DNA of 64,000 nucleotides from an uncultured Oribacterium sp. (GTDB lineage: Bacteria; Bacillota; Clostridia; Lachnospirales; Lachnospiraceae), in contig CAMKKZ010000001.1 in NCBI GenBank assembly GCA_946413525.1, forward strand, positions 124,001-188,000, in the 5' to 3' direction. The notes under the pieces were generated by a model, which ran no database searches, was not told the DNA's origin, and was given only the letters and a program-made list of their open reading frames with translations. Below, one piece after another: positions 16,647 through 25,468 of the stretch. Made by a program: the position numbers and the translations under genes. How positions within the stretch are numbered: the first letter of the stretch is position 1; the number at the start of each line of letters is the position of its first letter.

Positions 16647-17912
16647 TTATTGTGACTGAACAGCCATAAGCTCGGCTTTTACCGCATTAATCACCCTGAT
16701 TAATTGCTCTTTTTTCAAGGATGCATAGATAGGAAGGGTCAACACCCTGGATGAAAGCTCCCTGGCACATGCCAGGGAGGCATCCTGATAAGCATTCCCA
16801 AAACACTCCTGATCCGCAGTGATCGGATAAAAATATTTTCTGGGGTAAATCCCCTGTTTTCTGAGCTTGCCACAAACCCTGTCACGTACAGCTTCATTTT
16901 GGAACAAGACAGGAAAATAGGCATAATTTCTTTTTGTCTCTTCCGGAATGGAAAACAATGTCAGCAAGCCTTTTTCTACCAATCCATGGAACTCTTCCCT
17001 GTAGATTCTGTCTATTTCTCCGCGCAGCCGTAATTCTTCCTCCAGATATTCCAGATTACAAAGACCCATAATGGCGGAAAACTCATTCATTTTGGCATTC
17101 GCTCCGATTGATGCCACATGTTCCTCGTCCCTTATCCCGAAGTTTTTGAGGTCGTACATCTTTTCATAGAGGCTGTCACTGCACGCTACTGCTCCGCCCT
17201 CTATGGTATTATATACCTTGGTGGCATGAAAACTGAAAATGGAAGCATCACCGTAACTGCCGATTCCCGCACCTTTGTACTTCACTCCAAATGCATGGGC
17301 AGCATCATAAATCACTTTCAGGCGGTATTTCTCAGCCACCCTGCGGATTGATTCCGTATCGCATGGATAGCCATAAACATGAACGGGAAGAATGGCAACC
17401 GTTTTGTCCGTAATCAATTCCTCAATCCGGTCAGGATCCATCGTTCCATTGGAATATTTGACGTCGCAAAAAACAGGCCGCAAATGATTGCGGATAATGG
17501 CATGGGTAGTGGACACGAAGGTAAAGGGTGTTGTGATCACCTCACTCCCCTCCGGAAAATGGAAAGCCTGTATTGCCAGTTCAAGGGCCATATGTCCATT
17601 GACCATGAGGGAAACACGTGGAACACAGAGATAAGCCTCCAGTCTTTTTTCCAGTTCCTGATGATATTTTCCCATATTGGTGAGCCAGTGGGAATCCCAG
17701 AGAGGCTTTATTGCCTTGATGAATACCTCGTACGGCGGCATGGAGGATCGGGTAACCATAATATCCTCCAGAGAAGGATTTTGCCGCTCTGAATTCTGAC
17801 TAAGCGAACTGCCTGCGGGGCAGGTCGGCTCATCTATCAGAGCAGGGTTTTGCCGCTCTGAATTCTGACTTAACGAACTGCCTGCGGGGCAAGTCGGTTC
17901 CTCTTCCTGCAT
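16647..17912 (-). CDS. DegT/DnrJ/EryC1/StrS-family PLP aminotransferase with duplicated N-terminal leader
   Basis: Sugar aminotransferase family enzyme that would transfer an amino group to a nucleotide-linked keto sugar. The catalytic part starts near residue 52 and shows the cofactor region NGHMALELA, the Asp of YDAAHAFG, and the Schiff-base Lys in FSFHATKVYNTIEGG. A second good ATG (17759) has GGAGG 5 bases upstream and gives a standard protein. The longer start at 17912 also has a good site (AGGGGG) and adds 51 residues made of two 23-residue repeats. Nucleotide differences between the two copies are mostly synonymous, so I favour the long form. It converges with the metalloprotease gene and has no sugar-pathway neighbours, so its substrate is unknown. 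Confidence 0.85.
   Translation of the reverse strand: MQEEEPTCPAGSSLSQNSERQNPALIDEPTCPAGSSLSQNSERQNPSLEDIMVTRSSMPPYEVFIKAIKPLWDSHWLTNMGKYHQELEKRLEAYLCVPRVSLMVNGHMALELAIQAFHFPEGSEVITTPFTFVSTTHAIIRNHLRPVFCDVKYSNGTMDPDRIEELITDKTVAILPVHVYGYPCDTESIRRVAEKYRLKVIYDAAHAFGVKYKGAGIGSYGDASIFSFHATKVYNTIEGGAVACSDSLYEKMYDLKNFGIRDEEHVASIGANAKMNEFSAIMGLCNLEYLEEELRLRGEIDRIYREEFHGLVEKGLLTLFSIPEETKRNYAYFPVLFQNEAVRDRVCGKLRKQGIYPRKYFYPITADQECFGNAYQDASLACARELSSRVLTLPIYASLKKEQLIRVINAVKAELMAVQSQ
17772..17905 (-). repeat. in-frame 69-base tandem duplication in aminotransferase leader
   Basis: Two copies with a 69-base period (23 codons) encode the repeated peptide PTCPAGSSLSQNSERQNP. Each contains the small hairpin-forming CTGCCTGCGGGGCA. 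The copies differ mainly at third codon positions. Confidence 0.85.
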
Positions 17913-17991
17913 TTGCTACCCCCTGTTCTATGCTTTGAAAAAAATGGTCAAAGTACTTTTCGTCTACCGCCTTCGTAACAGTCCTTCGTTT

Positions 17992-19872
17992 TCATTTGCT
18001 CCTGAAAAAATCATAGACCTTTTGCGCGGAATTCTGATCCATATGTGGGCAGGAAGACAATTCCTCAAGATTAGCCTTCCGGATATGATCAATGTCCTTG
18101 AAATGCTTGATCAGGGCCTTTTTCCGCACCAGGCCAACGCCTGGAATGTCATCCAATATGGAACGGACCTGATCTTTCTGACGCAGGGACCGATGGTACT
18201 CTATGGCAAAACGATGGACTTCATCCTGTATTCTTGTAAGAAGCTTGAACGCTTCACCACGCATATCTATTGGGAGCTCCTTCCCCTGATACAAAAGAGC
18301 CCTGGTCCTATGGTTGTCATCCTTGATCATTCCACAGACCGTGATGGTATCAATGCCAAGCTTTTCCAGCACTTCCTCACAGACATTTACTTGTCCTTTT
18401 CCCCCGTCCATCAGGATCAAATCAGGAAAAGACGAAAAAGAGCCCAGTTCATCGGACTTTCCGTTTTTTAAATTCTCCGCGGATTCTTTCAGGCCATGCT
18501 CGAAACGCCTTTCCAGCATTTCCCTCATGGACGCGTAATCATCCGGCCCCTGCACAGAACGAATCCGAAATTTCCTGTAATCATTGCTTTTTGGACGGCC
18601 ATTCACATACACGACCATCGATCCCACGTTCAAAGCACCGGAAGTGTTCGAAATATCATAGGACTCGATTCGTACTGGACTTTTCTCAAGCCCGATCAGT
18701 TCCTGCAGTTCATTTATGGCTTTGTTTGTTTTTTTGTGTTCTTCCCTGTACTTCTCCCGGTAACGGTTCATCAGAATGCCCGCATTTGTCGTGGCAAGCT
18801 CTACGAGCTTTTCCTTTGCGCCAAGCTGAGGGGTACAGATGGTCACTTTCCTGCCCTTCACTTTGCTAAGCCATTGCGAAAGAAGCTTTCCGTCCTCCGG
18901 TTCTGTCTGAACCCAAATTTCCCTTGGGATAAATGGCGTGCCGTTATAATACTGTCTGATAAACGTTCCCAGAATCTCCTGATCCTCATCTTCCCGGTCG
19001 ATCTCCATAAACTGGTGGTCACGGCCTATGATTTTGCCATCCCGTACAAAAAAAATCTGTATGACACAGTCACTCCACTCCCTGCGCATACCAATGATAT
19101 CCCTGTCTTCCTGATCATAGGCTGTAATCTTCTGACGGTTTTGCACAGCTTCGATGGAACGAATGAGGTCTCTGTATTCCATGGCGCTTTCAAAGTCCAG
19201 ATTATCTGATGCCTTCGACATTTTCCTCTTCAGTTCCCTGACAATGTCCTCATATTTTCCATTTAAAAAATCCACTGCCTGGGAGACCCGGAAAAGGTAC
19301 TCCTCCCTGCCCTGCCTCCCTATGCACGGGGCGTCACACTGCTTCATATCATAATAAATGCAGCTTCTTTCCAGAAGCTCGCCCTCTTTGAAAAACTTGC
19401 TGCAGTTTCTGATATGAAATGTTTTTCGCAAAAGGTCAATAACCTCGTTCACCTGCTCACTGGAGGCATAGGGGCCAAAATATTTGGCTCCGTCATTCTT
19501 CCTTTTCCTGATGGAAAAAACCCTTGGATAATCCTCATCCATGCTTATTTTGATATAGGGATAATTTTTATCATCTTTTAAAAGCGTATTATAACGGGGC
19601 TTATATTCCTTGATCAGGTTTGATTCCAGGATTAATGCTTCAAGCTCAGAGTCGACTACAATGTACTCAAAGCGTTCGACAAGGCTCACCATCTGTTGTA
19701 TCCTGGCGGATTTTTTATAGGATTTTTGGAAATATTGCTTGACCCTGTTCTTGAGAATCTTTGCTTTCCCCACATATAAGATCTCGTCCTTGGGTCCATG
19801 CATCAGATAAACGCCGGGCATGGCCGGAAGCTTCTGAAGTTCATCTTGTATCACAAAAGCGCTTCCAGCCAT
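17992..19872 (-). CDS. uvrC: UvrABC excinuclease subunit C
   Basis: UvrC makes both incisions in nucleotide excision repair. The 626-residue protein has full length and order: GIY-YIG nuclease at the N-terminus (PGVYLMHGPKDEILYVGKAK, about residues 18-37), a Cys-containing linker (CSKFFKEGELLERSCIYYDMKQCDAPC), the UVR motif near 205-240 that contacts UvrB, the RNase H-like 5' incision domain (SYDISNTSGALNVGSMVVY and LILMDGGKGQVN), and paired helix-hairpin-helix motifs at the end (LDDIPGVGLVRKKALIKHF). The ATG at 19872 has AGGAGG 4 bases upstream. No uvrA or uvrB is in the window. Confidence 0.97.
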   Translation of the reverse strand: MAGSAFVIQDELQKLPAMPGVYLMHGPKDEILYVGKAKILKNRVKQYFQKSYKKSARIQQMVSLVERFEYIVVDSELEALILESNLIKEYKPRYNTLLKDDKNYPYIKISMDEDYPRVFSIRKRKNDGAKYFGPYASSEQVNEVIDLLRKTFHIRNCSKFFKEGELLERSCIYYDMKQCDAPCIGRQGREEYLFRVSQAVDFLNGKYEDIVRELKRKMSKASDNLDFESAMEYRDLIRSIEAVQNRQKITAYDQEDRDIIGMRREWSDCVIQIFFVRDGKIIGRDHQFMEIDREDEDQEILGTFIRQYYNGTPFIPREIWVQTEPEDGKLLSQWLSKVKGRKVTICTPQLGAKEKLVELATTNAGILMNRYREKYREEHKKTNKAINELQELIGLEKSPVRIESYDISNTSGALNVGSMVVYVNGRPKSNDYRKFRIRSVQGPDDYASMREMLERRFEHGLKESAENLKNGKSDELGSFSSFPDLILMDGGKGQVNVCEEVLEKLGIDTITVCGMIKDDNHRTRALLYQGKELPIDMRGEAFKLLTRIQDEVHRFAIEYHRSLRQKDQVRSILDDIPGVGLVRKKALIKHFKDIDHIRKANLEELSSCPHMDQNSAQKVYDFFRSK

Positions 19873-19921
19873 ACTGCCTCCTGCTTTTCATAATCTGTGG
19901 GATAATCGCGCGGCGCGTCAG

Positions 19922-21163
19922 TCAAGATGACTGAAATGCTGACCAGTCATAGATATTGGACGCGTTCCAGAATATCCATTCATCATATCCGCTGTCATAA
20001 ACAGCCTGAATCTGAGCCCTCAGCTCCTTGGGACCATATTCCGCATGGTTGCTAAGCCAGGTCGCGGTAAAAGCCTGGAGCCATGGGCGCACAATCGCTT
20101 GATAAGACTCATCCTCCTTGAATAAGGCGCGCTGAGAGGAAGCCAGCGCTCCGGAAATCGTCCCATATGGATCCATATCCGGATATTCAATGCCGAAGTT
20201 TCCATTCCCGTAATGAGATGGATAAATCATAGGACACATATAGTCCACGCAAGCCGCCATTTCGGCATAATCCTGCCCGACAGCCGTGGAATCAATATAG
20301 GAATCAATGATCGTGCCAAAGACATCGACCGAACAGAAAATATCCTGCTCAGCCATACGGTCTGAGATAAACTTGACGAATTCTGTGATGATTTGCGTTT
20401 TGGATAATCCTTCCGTATCTGCCTCGTCATAAACCACGTCATTCATTCCACGTTCCGTGCAAAAGCGGACGTAGTCAAACTGTACCTCGTCAAATCCGGC
20501 CGCAGCGCACTGGCTTCCGACTTCAGCCAGGTATTCCCAGTACTCTCTTTTGTAAGGGTTGGCCCAGGCCATTTTGGAATTGTCATAAAAAACACTACCG
20601 TCCGACTTCCTGTTCATCCACTCCGGCCGAACATCAGCCATGAAAGGGTCACGGAAACTGACTATCCTTGCAATAGTATAAATACCATGTTCCTTAAGCT
20701 TCTTCATCAGCCCGGGAAGGTCTTCTATATTCCGTGACTGGGACCCTGTTTCACTCACCAAAGGGGAATCCATCTGATAGGCTATCCGCCCCCTGTCATT
20801 CTTAATATCAATGACAACCGCGTTCAATTCAGTTTGATCAATATATGAAATAATCTCATCCATCCGTTTGCCGCCAGCCGTAACATCCGTAAGATATATT
20901 CCTTTTACTTTGGTCCGTTCATGCCGGACATCCTTTTTCTTCCAGATCAAGGCTTCCAAAGCGGCCTTCTCTTCCTCCACCCTCAGGGATTCAGCGATGG
21001 ATTCCTGCGTAAGAGATTCCTGGAAGGCCTGCTCGGCGGCAAGCTCTGATTCATATTGCAAAAGCTCGGCGGATTTATTTACGCTGTAAACCAATGGTTC
21101 CTGCTTTTCGCAAGCGGAAAGCAGGAACCAGATGGCGGCTGCGATTAACACAATCTTTTTCAT
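19922..21163 (-). CDS. lipoprotein with putative glycoside hydrolase domain (DUF4015-like)
   Basis: The 413-residue product begins with a lipoprotein signal ending in LLSAC (Cys18). A helical Glu/Ala/Ser-rich stalk follows (about residues 25-75), then a TIM-barrel-like domain from about 85 (VKGIYLTDVTAGG). Motifs include NAVVIDIKNDRG, the beta strand FDEVQFDYVRF with acidic residues at the strand end, CSVDVFGTI, and VRPWLQAF. This is the layout of the putative glycosyl hydrolase family often called DUF4015; activity is not established for most members. It should sit on the outside of the membrane. The ribosome site is weak and I see no promoter. uvrC follows after 49 bases. Confidence 0.8.
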   Translation of the reverse strand: MKKIVLIAAAIWFLLSACEKQEPLVYSVNKSAELLQYESELAAEQAFQESLTQESIAESLRVEEEKAALEALIWKKKDVRHERTKVKGIYLTDVTAGGKRMDEIISYIDQTELNAVVIDIKNDRGRIAYQMDSPLVSETGSQSRNIEDLPGLMKKLKEHGIYTIARIVSFRDPFMADVRPEWMNRKSDGSVFYDNSKMAWANPYKREYWEYLAEVGSQCAAAGFDEVQFDYVRFCTERGMNDVVYDEADTEGLSKTQIITEFVKFISDRMAEQDIFCSVDVFGTIIDSYIDSTAVGQDYAEMAACVDYMCPMIYPSHYGNGNFGIEYPDMDPYGTISGALASSQRALFKEDESYQAIVRPWLQAFTATWLSNHAEYGPKELRAQIQAVYDSGYDEWIFWNASNIYDWSAFQSS

Positions 21164-21210
21164 AAATATATACTGTCGTTCATACCTACGATTACATCAG
21201 ATCAATCAAA

Positions 21211-21372
21211 TCAGCCCTCCGGTTCAAACTGATCCTTTCCTACACCGCAAAGGGGACATACAAAATCATCCGGGACATCTTCCCAGGCTGTTCCAGCCGC
21301 AACACCTGCATCAGGAGCGCCCTCTTCAGGATCATAGATATAGCCACAGACTACGCAAACATACTTTTTCAT
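21211..21372 (-). CDS. rubredoxin
   Basis: A 53-residue electron carrier, too short for the usual ORF cut-off. The iron site is complete: two Cys-x2-Cys knuckles, [13 protein letters not shown] at residues 6-18 and CPLCGVGK at 39-46, plus the aromatic residues of the core (Tyr4, Tyr11, Trp30, Phe37). AGGAGG is 5 bases before the ATG. In anaerobes rubredoxins pass electrons to reductases that remove oxygen and peroxide. No such partner is adjacent. Confidence 0.95.
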   Translation of the reverse strand: MKKYVCVVCGYIYDPEEGAPDAGVAAGTAWEDVPDDFVCPLCGVGKDQFEPEG

Positions 21373-21419
21373 TGTTTTCCTCCTGTATTATAATGGTTTT
21401 AGCCGCCTTAATCGACGAC

Positions 21420-21475
21420 TTTTAGCTGCAATATCCCAAGCTATACGACACATCTATTAAAGTGGTTTTTGTAGG
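21420..21475. repeat. dispersed repeat related to the 37.2 kb tandem repeat
   Basis: On the minus strand, AACCACTTTAATAG followed by GTCGTATAGCTTGGGATAT matches the repeat at 37190-37325 and the tail of ruvB near 54350-54390. It lies between the rpmF terminator and rubredoxin. Confidence 0.55.
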
Positions 21476-21498
21476 TATTAAGGAGTTCTTTGAATAAG

Positions 21499-21531
21499 GT
21501 AAAAAGGGAGCATCCGAAAAACGGGCTCCCT
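21499..21531 (-). terminator. intrinsic terminator after rpmF
   Basis: On the minus strand GGGAGCCCG, a T-rich loop and CGGATGCTCCC form a bulged stem followed by TTTTTA, 29 bases after the rpmF stop. Confidence 0.8.
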
Positions 21532-21559
21532 TCCCTCATGTGCTTCAAGACAGGATATA

Positions 21560-21742
21560 TTACTCTTCTATCTTAATAATCTCTCTCTTGTTATACGAAC
21601 CGCATGCTTTGCAGACCATATGCGGCATCACAAGCGCCCCGCACTTAGAACACTTGACCAGGTTCATGGCACCCATTTTCCAGTTCGCTCTCCTGGAGTC
21701 GCGACGTGCCTTGGAAGACCTGTTTTTTGGGCAAATAGACAT
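21560..21742 (-). CDS. rpmF: 50S ribosomal protein L32
   Basis: The 60-residue protein of the large ribosomal subunit. It has the conserved N-terminus MSICPKNRSSKARRDSRRA and a zinc ribbon with two Cys pairs (CSKCG and CKACG), so it is the zinc-binding form. The start at 21742 is preceded by GGAGG; the frame opens earlier at 21835 without homology. It follows ackA by 131 bases. Many Clostridia place a DUF177 (YceD) gene between ackA and rpmF; none is present here. Confidence 0.97.
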   Translation of the reverse strand: MSICPKNRSSKARRDSRRANWKMGAMNLVKCSKCGALVMPHMVCKACGSYNKREIIKIEE

Positions 21743-21873
21743 TTTTCCACCACCTCCTTCACATACCATAAAAAAATACAACAGAATGCAAAGAAATGCA
21801 AGTAATTTTTCTGTTTCATAACTTTTATTATTCACGACCGTATGTACATTTGAGAACAGAGTATACCGGAAAA

Positions 21874-23067
21874 TCAGATCAGGCGCAGCGTATCCCTTGC
21901 GATAGCCAGCTCTTCATTTGTAGGGATAAGGTAAATTTTGACCTTGGAATCATCTGCTGATATAAGGGCTTCCTTACCCCGCACATTGTTGCGTTCATCG
22001 TCAATCTTTGCCCCAAGATACCCAAGGTATTCTTCAACAATAAGCTTTCTGGCTTTGATATCATTTTCGCCAACGCCGGCTGTGAAAGCAATGGCATCCA
22101 CACCGTTCATTGCCGCGGCATAGGCGCCTATGTACTTGGCCACCCTGTAACGGAACGCCTGAAGGGCGACCTCCGCCATATGGTTGCCTTCCTGGGCAGC
22201 CTTTTCAACGTCTCTGAAATCAGAACTGACACCGGACATGCCAAGAATGCCTGATTTCTTGTTAAGGATGTTCAGAACATCGTCAACGGATTTATTCTCA
22301 TGATTCGCGATAAACTGTACTGCCGCGGGGTCAATGTCGCCGGAACGGGTACCCATGATGAGCCCCTCCAATGGGGTAAGGCCCATGGAAGTGTCCACTC
22401 CCTTCCCTCCGATTGACGCGGAAATGGATGCGCCATTCCCGAGATGGCAGACAATAACCTTTGCCTTTTCCGGATCAAGGCCGCCGAACTTGATCGTCTC
22501 ATGGGAAACAAAGGTATGGCTCGTTCCATGGAAGCCGTAACGGCGAATACCGTATTTTTCGTAATATTCCGTGGGAATCGCATAAAAATATGCCTTCTCA
22601 GGAAGGGACATGCCGAAAGTGGTATCAAAAACAGCCACATTTTTCTTTCCGGGAACTACCTTTTCACAGGCTTCGATCCCCATCAGGTTCGCGGGATTAT
22701 GGAGAGGCCCGAGATCAAAGCATTCACGAATGACCTTCTTGACCTCGTCATTGACAACAATGGATTCCGTGAACTTGGTTCCTCCATGCAGCACCCTGTG
22801 GCCAACGGCTCCTATTTCATCAACGCTATTAACAACACCGTGCTTCTCATCCGTCAACGCGTCGAAAACCAGCTTGACGGCCACGCTGTGGTCAGGCATG
22901 TCTGTTTCCAGGGAATAATCGTCCTTGCCTTCCGCTTTATGGGTGAGCTTTGATCCGGCAATACCTATACGTTCGCAAAGGCCCTTTGCAAGAACTTCTT
23001 CATTATCCATATCAATCAACTGATATTTCAGAGAAGAGGAACCACAATTCAAAACCAGTATTTTCAT
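21874..23067 (-). CDS. ackA: acetate kinase
   Basis: Converts acetyl phosphate and ADP into acetate and ATP, the energy-yielding last step of acetate fermentation. The 397-residue protein has the ASKHA-fold signatures LNCGSSSLKYQ at residues 5-15, HRVLHGG with catalytic Arg, the FDTTFG(M) segment, YGFHGTSH, VCHLGNGAS, MGLTPLEGLIMGTRSGDIDP and FTAGVGEN. AAAGGAG precedes the ATG. It lies 84 bases after pta, the standard pta-ackA pair, with a short palindromic element in the gap. Confidence 0.98.
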   Translation of the reverse strand: MKILVLNCGSSSLKYQLIDMDNEEVLAKGLCERIGIAGSKLTHKAEGKDDYSLETDMPDHSVAVKLVFDALTDEKHGVVNSVDEIGAVGHRVLHGGTKFTESIVVNDEVKKVIRECFDLGPLHNPANLMGIEACEKVVPGKKNVAVFDTTFGMSLPEKAYFYAIPTEYYEKYGIRRYGFHGTSHTFVSHETIKFGGLDPEKAKVIVCHLGNGASISASIGGKGVDTSMGLTPLEGLIMGTRSGDIDPAAVQFIANHENKSVDDVLNILNKKSGILGMSGVSSDFRDVEKAAQEGNHMAEVALQAFRYRVAKYIGAYAAAMNGVDAIAFTAGVGENDIKARKLIVEEYLGYLGAKIDDERNNVRGKEALISADDSKVKIYLIPTNEELAIARDTLRLI

Positions 23068-23098
23068 ACTTAATAAATCTCCTTTTCGGCTTTGTTAA

Positions 23099-23138
23099 GT
23101 GCCGCTCGCGGCGCGCAAGCGGCAAGCTGAATAATGAC
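23099..23138. repeat. partial MITE-like element, copy F (one end)
   Basis: The sequence has a GCCGCT/AGCGGC hairpin and then CTGAATAATGAC, the inverted end shared with copy B (CTGAATAATTAC). It sits between pta and ackA, 13 bases after the pta stop. Confidence 0.6.
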
Positions 23139-23151
23139 GATCCCTTTTATC

Positions 23152-24150
23152 TTAAGCCTGGCACTGTACTGCGGTAATCGCGACAACGCCAACTATATCC
23201 GAAGCCGAGCATCCCCTGGAAAGATCGTTGACCGGGGCGGTGATGCCTTGCGTCATAGGGCCATAGGCCTCGGCCTTTGCAAGGCGCTGCACCAGTTTGT
23301 ACCCGATATTTCCCGCATCCAGATTGGGGAAGATCAAGGTATTGGCATGTCCGGCCACCGTGGAGCCGGGTGCTTTCAGATTCGCGACTGACTGCACCAG
23401 GGCCGCGTCAAGCTGAAGCTCGCCGTCAAGTGAAAGATCAGGATTCATCTCTTTTGCTATTCTTGTCGCTTCCTGAACCTTCGTCACATCATCATGCTTT
23501 GCGGAACCCTTGGTGGAATAGGAAAGCATGGCTACCTTTGGCTCCTTGCCGATCAGGAAACGGAAAGATTCCGCGGAAGAAAGCGCGATGGAGGCAAGCT
23601 CGTCCGCAGTCGGATTCTGAACCAGGCCGCAGTCAGAAAATACGAAGGTTCCTCCCTCTCCATATTCGCAGTCAGGAACTGACATGACAAAGAAAGCAGA
23701 AACAAGCTTTGTGCCCGGTTTTGTCTTCAGGATCTGGAGAGAAGGACGCAGGGTATCGGCTGTCGAATGGCAGGCTCCGGAAACCAGGCCGTCCGCGTCG
23801 CCCATTTTGACCATCATCACTCCGTAATACGTATTGGATGTTGTCAAAAGCTTCTTGGCCTCCTCCGGCGTCATTCCTTTGTTTTTACGAAGCTCCACAA
23901 GCTTGTCAATATATGCATCCAGCTTTTCGCTATTTGCGGGATCAATGATTTCCGCGCCGGAAATATCATCTCCCCATGCAGCGGCGTCTGCCTTGACCTT
24001 TTCGACATTGCCAAGAAGCACAATTTTTGCAAAGCCCTCTTTCAGAATAACGTCTGCAGCATCCAAAGTCCTCTTATCCTCTGCTTCAGGAAGCACGATC
24101 ACTTTAATGCTTTTCTTTGCCTTCTCTTTCACATCATCAATAAATGCCAT
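23152..24150 (-). CDS. pta: phosphate acetyltransferase
   Basis: Exchanges CoA of acetyl-CoA for phosphate to give acetyl phosphate for AckA. The 332-residue protein has the length of the short, catalytic-domain-only class. Conserved stretches are VLPEAEDKRTLDAAD at the N-terminus, VSGACHSTADTLRPSLQI (about residues 129-147), FSDCGLVQNPTADELA, MLSYSTKGSAKHDDV and LIFPNLDAGNIGYKLVQRLA. AGAGGAG precedes the ATG at 24150. It is first in the pta-ackA-rpmF run. A G+C-rich hairpin (AGGGGG/CCCCCT) sits in its upstream spacer at about 24184-24215. Confidence 0.97.
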   Translation of the reverse strand: MAFIDDVKEKAKKSIKVIVLPEAEDKRTLDAADVILKEGFAKIVLLGNVEKVKADAAAWGDDISGAEIIDPANSEKLDAYIDKLVELRKNKGMTPEEAKKLLTTSNTYYGVMMVKMGDADGLVSGACHSTADTLRPSLQILKTKPGTKLVSAFFVMSVPDCEYGEGGTFVFSDCGLVQNPTADELASIALSSAESFRFLIGKEPKVAMLSYSTKGSAKHDDVTKVQEATRIAKEMNPDLSLDGELQLDAALVQSVANLKAPGSTVAGHANTLIFPNLDAGNIGYKLVQRLAKAEAYGPMTQGITAPVNDLSRGCSASDIVGVVAITAVQCQA

Positions 24151-24250
24151 GTCTGTTTCTCCTCTCTGTGAAACTGTAAGCGGGAGGGGGAATGCAGCTA
24201 CCCCCTGTCCGCAAATGATATATGCTATCCGAACGATTTATGGCTTTGCC

Positions 24251-24583
24251 TCAATCTTTTTCGAATCGCTCCAAATTAGCCACCATGATAATTGCCCCCC
24301 CTACTTCGACCTTGGTAGGGATTGTCATATAAGTGGATGATGAAGTACCGGAAACGTAAGGCATGTGTACGGTAATGTCCTGACGTTTTCCGCATTGATG
24401 TCTGATTATTTCGATGCATGCGTCAACTCTCTCGTCTTCCGTAGCAATCATAAGAGTTGTGTTACCCCTGCGGAGAAATCCTCCCGTACTGGCCAGTTTT
24501 GTCACCGCAAATCCGGACTGCATCAGGGAATCCACGACGTCTTCTTCGTTGTCATTTCGAATGACTGCATAAATCAGCTTCAT
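24251..24583 (-). CDS. darA: cyclic-di-AMP receptor, DarA/PstA family (PII-like)
   Basis: A 110-residue PII-like trimeric signalling protein. It matches the DarA/PstA family: MKLIYAVIRNDNEEDVVDSL at the start, the STGGFLRRGNTTLMIATED core, which contributes to the c-di-AMP pocket, and the C-terminal VGGAIIMVANLERFEK strand. Its target proteins remain uncertain even in model Bacillus. The ATG at 24583 has GGAGG 6 bases upstream; the frame opens at 24628 inside a repeat. It lies between an L,D-transpeptidase gene and pta. c-di-AMP links wall state and osmotic balance, so the neighbour may not be accidental, but no co-regulation is shown. Confidence 0.93.
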   Translation of the reverse strand: MKLIYAVIRNDNEEDVVDSLMQSGFAVTKLASTGGFLRRGNTTLMIATEDERVDACIEIIRHQCGKRQDITVHMPYVSGTSSSTYMTIPTKVEVGGAIIMVANLERFEKD

Positions 24584-24615
24584 ACCTGCCTCCGTAAGCT
24601 TGTGCCCGCCCACAT

Positions 24616-24660
24616 GAGCGGTCGCCAAAGGCGACTGCGAATAGGGTGCTGAAAAGTTAC
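24616..24660 (-). repeat. partial MITE-like element, copy C (left module only)
   Basis: On the minus strand it begins GTAACTTTTCAGCACCCTAT and ends in the GTCGCCTTTGGCGAC hairpin. This is nearly identical to the left module of copies A and B. It lies between the L,D-transpeptidase stop and the darA start and lacks the long right stem. Confidence 0.8.
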
Positions 24661-24661
24661 A

Positions 24662-25468
24662 TCAATATTTCCCAATGCTCTCTATATCCGGGACAATTAT
24701 CATATACGTTCCATCATGGCAAAGGGTAAGCAGGCGGAGCATATTCTCCTCCTCCAGACTTACACAACCGGAAGAACTCCATGTGGCAGGATTTTTTATA
24801 TGCAGGAAAATAGCGGATCCACGTCCAAAAACCACAGGATTTATGTTGAATCCAATTGCCATCGCATATTTGTAGCAAACCGTATAATCCCTCAAATGCT
24901 CCCCGGACATGGGAGCAGGGCTTTCCACCCATGTATTGTACGTGGCAGCCTCATCCGACCAGTAGGAATTCGGGCTTGTCTGCCTCCAGGCCATTTCTGT
25001 CCCGGGATTCTCGCCATGCCCAAAAGCAAACAGGATGGGGAATGATCCAATCGGGGTCGTCCCATCCCCCTCATGACGTTCTTCGGCAAGGCGCAGGCCA
25101 TTACGTCCATAACCCGCATAGGCCTCCATGGCAAGCTGCCAATGTCCATCCTCATTCCGATTCCACAAACTCAGCTCATGATCCACCAGAAGGATGATCT
25201 GATTGGCGCTTACTGCCGTCTGTGTTTTTGAAATTATATTCGAAATATTATCTTTTGGTTCAGTCTGGGCTATCAGACCGGGGTCGGCCGCCTGAATTGA
25301 ACCCTGTTTTTCCTCCATTACGGTAATGGTATCGGTATCCTTTGTTCCGGAATTAAGATTTATCCCCGGCCCCTCTTCCGCAAAAGAAGCAAAAGAGAAA
25401 ATGAACGCGAATAACAAAACGTATTTCATCAAGCCAAATGTTTTTCGGTACATTCCTCCCCCTTTCAT
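24662..25468 (-). CDS. exported L,D-transpeptidase (YkuD domain)
   Basis: A 268-residue envelope enzyme. A hydrophobic export segment (about residues 12-29) is followed by a linker rich in T, D and K (30-90) and a YkuD-type domain (92-265). The domain shows VDHELSLWNRNEDGHW, GDGTTPIGSFPI, and an active site with His in FLHIKN and the nucleophile Cys in SSGCVSLEE. The common SHGC motif is SSGC here. Such enzymes make 3-3 peptide cross-links or attach proteins to peptidoglycan. Its ATG overlaps the truA stop (ATGA), and GGGGGAGG lies just inside the frame, so an inner start is possible. Confidence 0.85.
   Translation of the reverse strand: MKGGGMYRKTFGLMKYVLLFAFIFSFASFAEEGPGINLNSGTKDTDTITVMEEKQGSIQAADPGLIAQTEPKDNISNIISKTQTAVSANQIILLVDHELSLWNRNEDGHWQLAMEAYAGYGRNGLRLAEERHEGDGTTPIGSFPILFAFGHGENPGTEMAWRQTSPNSYWSDEAATYNTWVESPAPMSGEHLRDYTVCYKYAMAIGFNINPVVFGRGSAIFLHIKNPATWSSSGCVSLEEENMLRLLTLCHDGTYMIIVPDIESIGKY

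Noticed and set aside
18496..19209. 237-codon plus-strand frame
   Set aside because: Antisense to uvrC, which has full-length homology.
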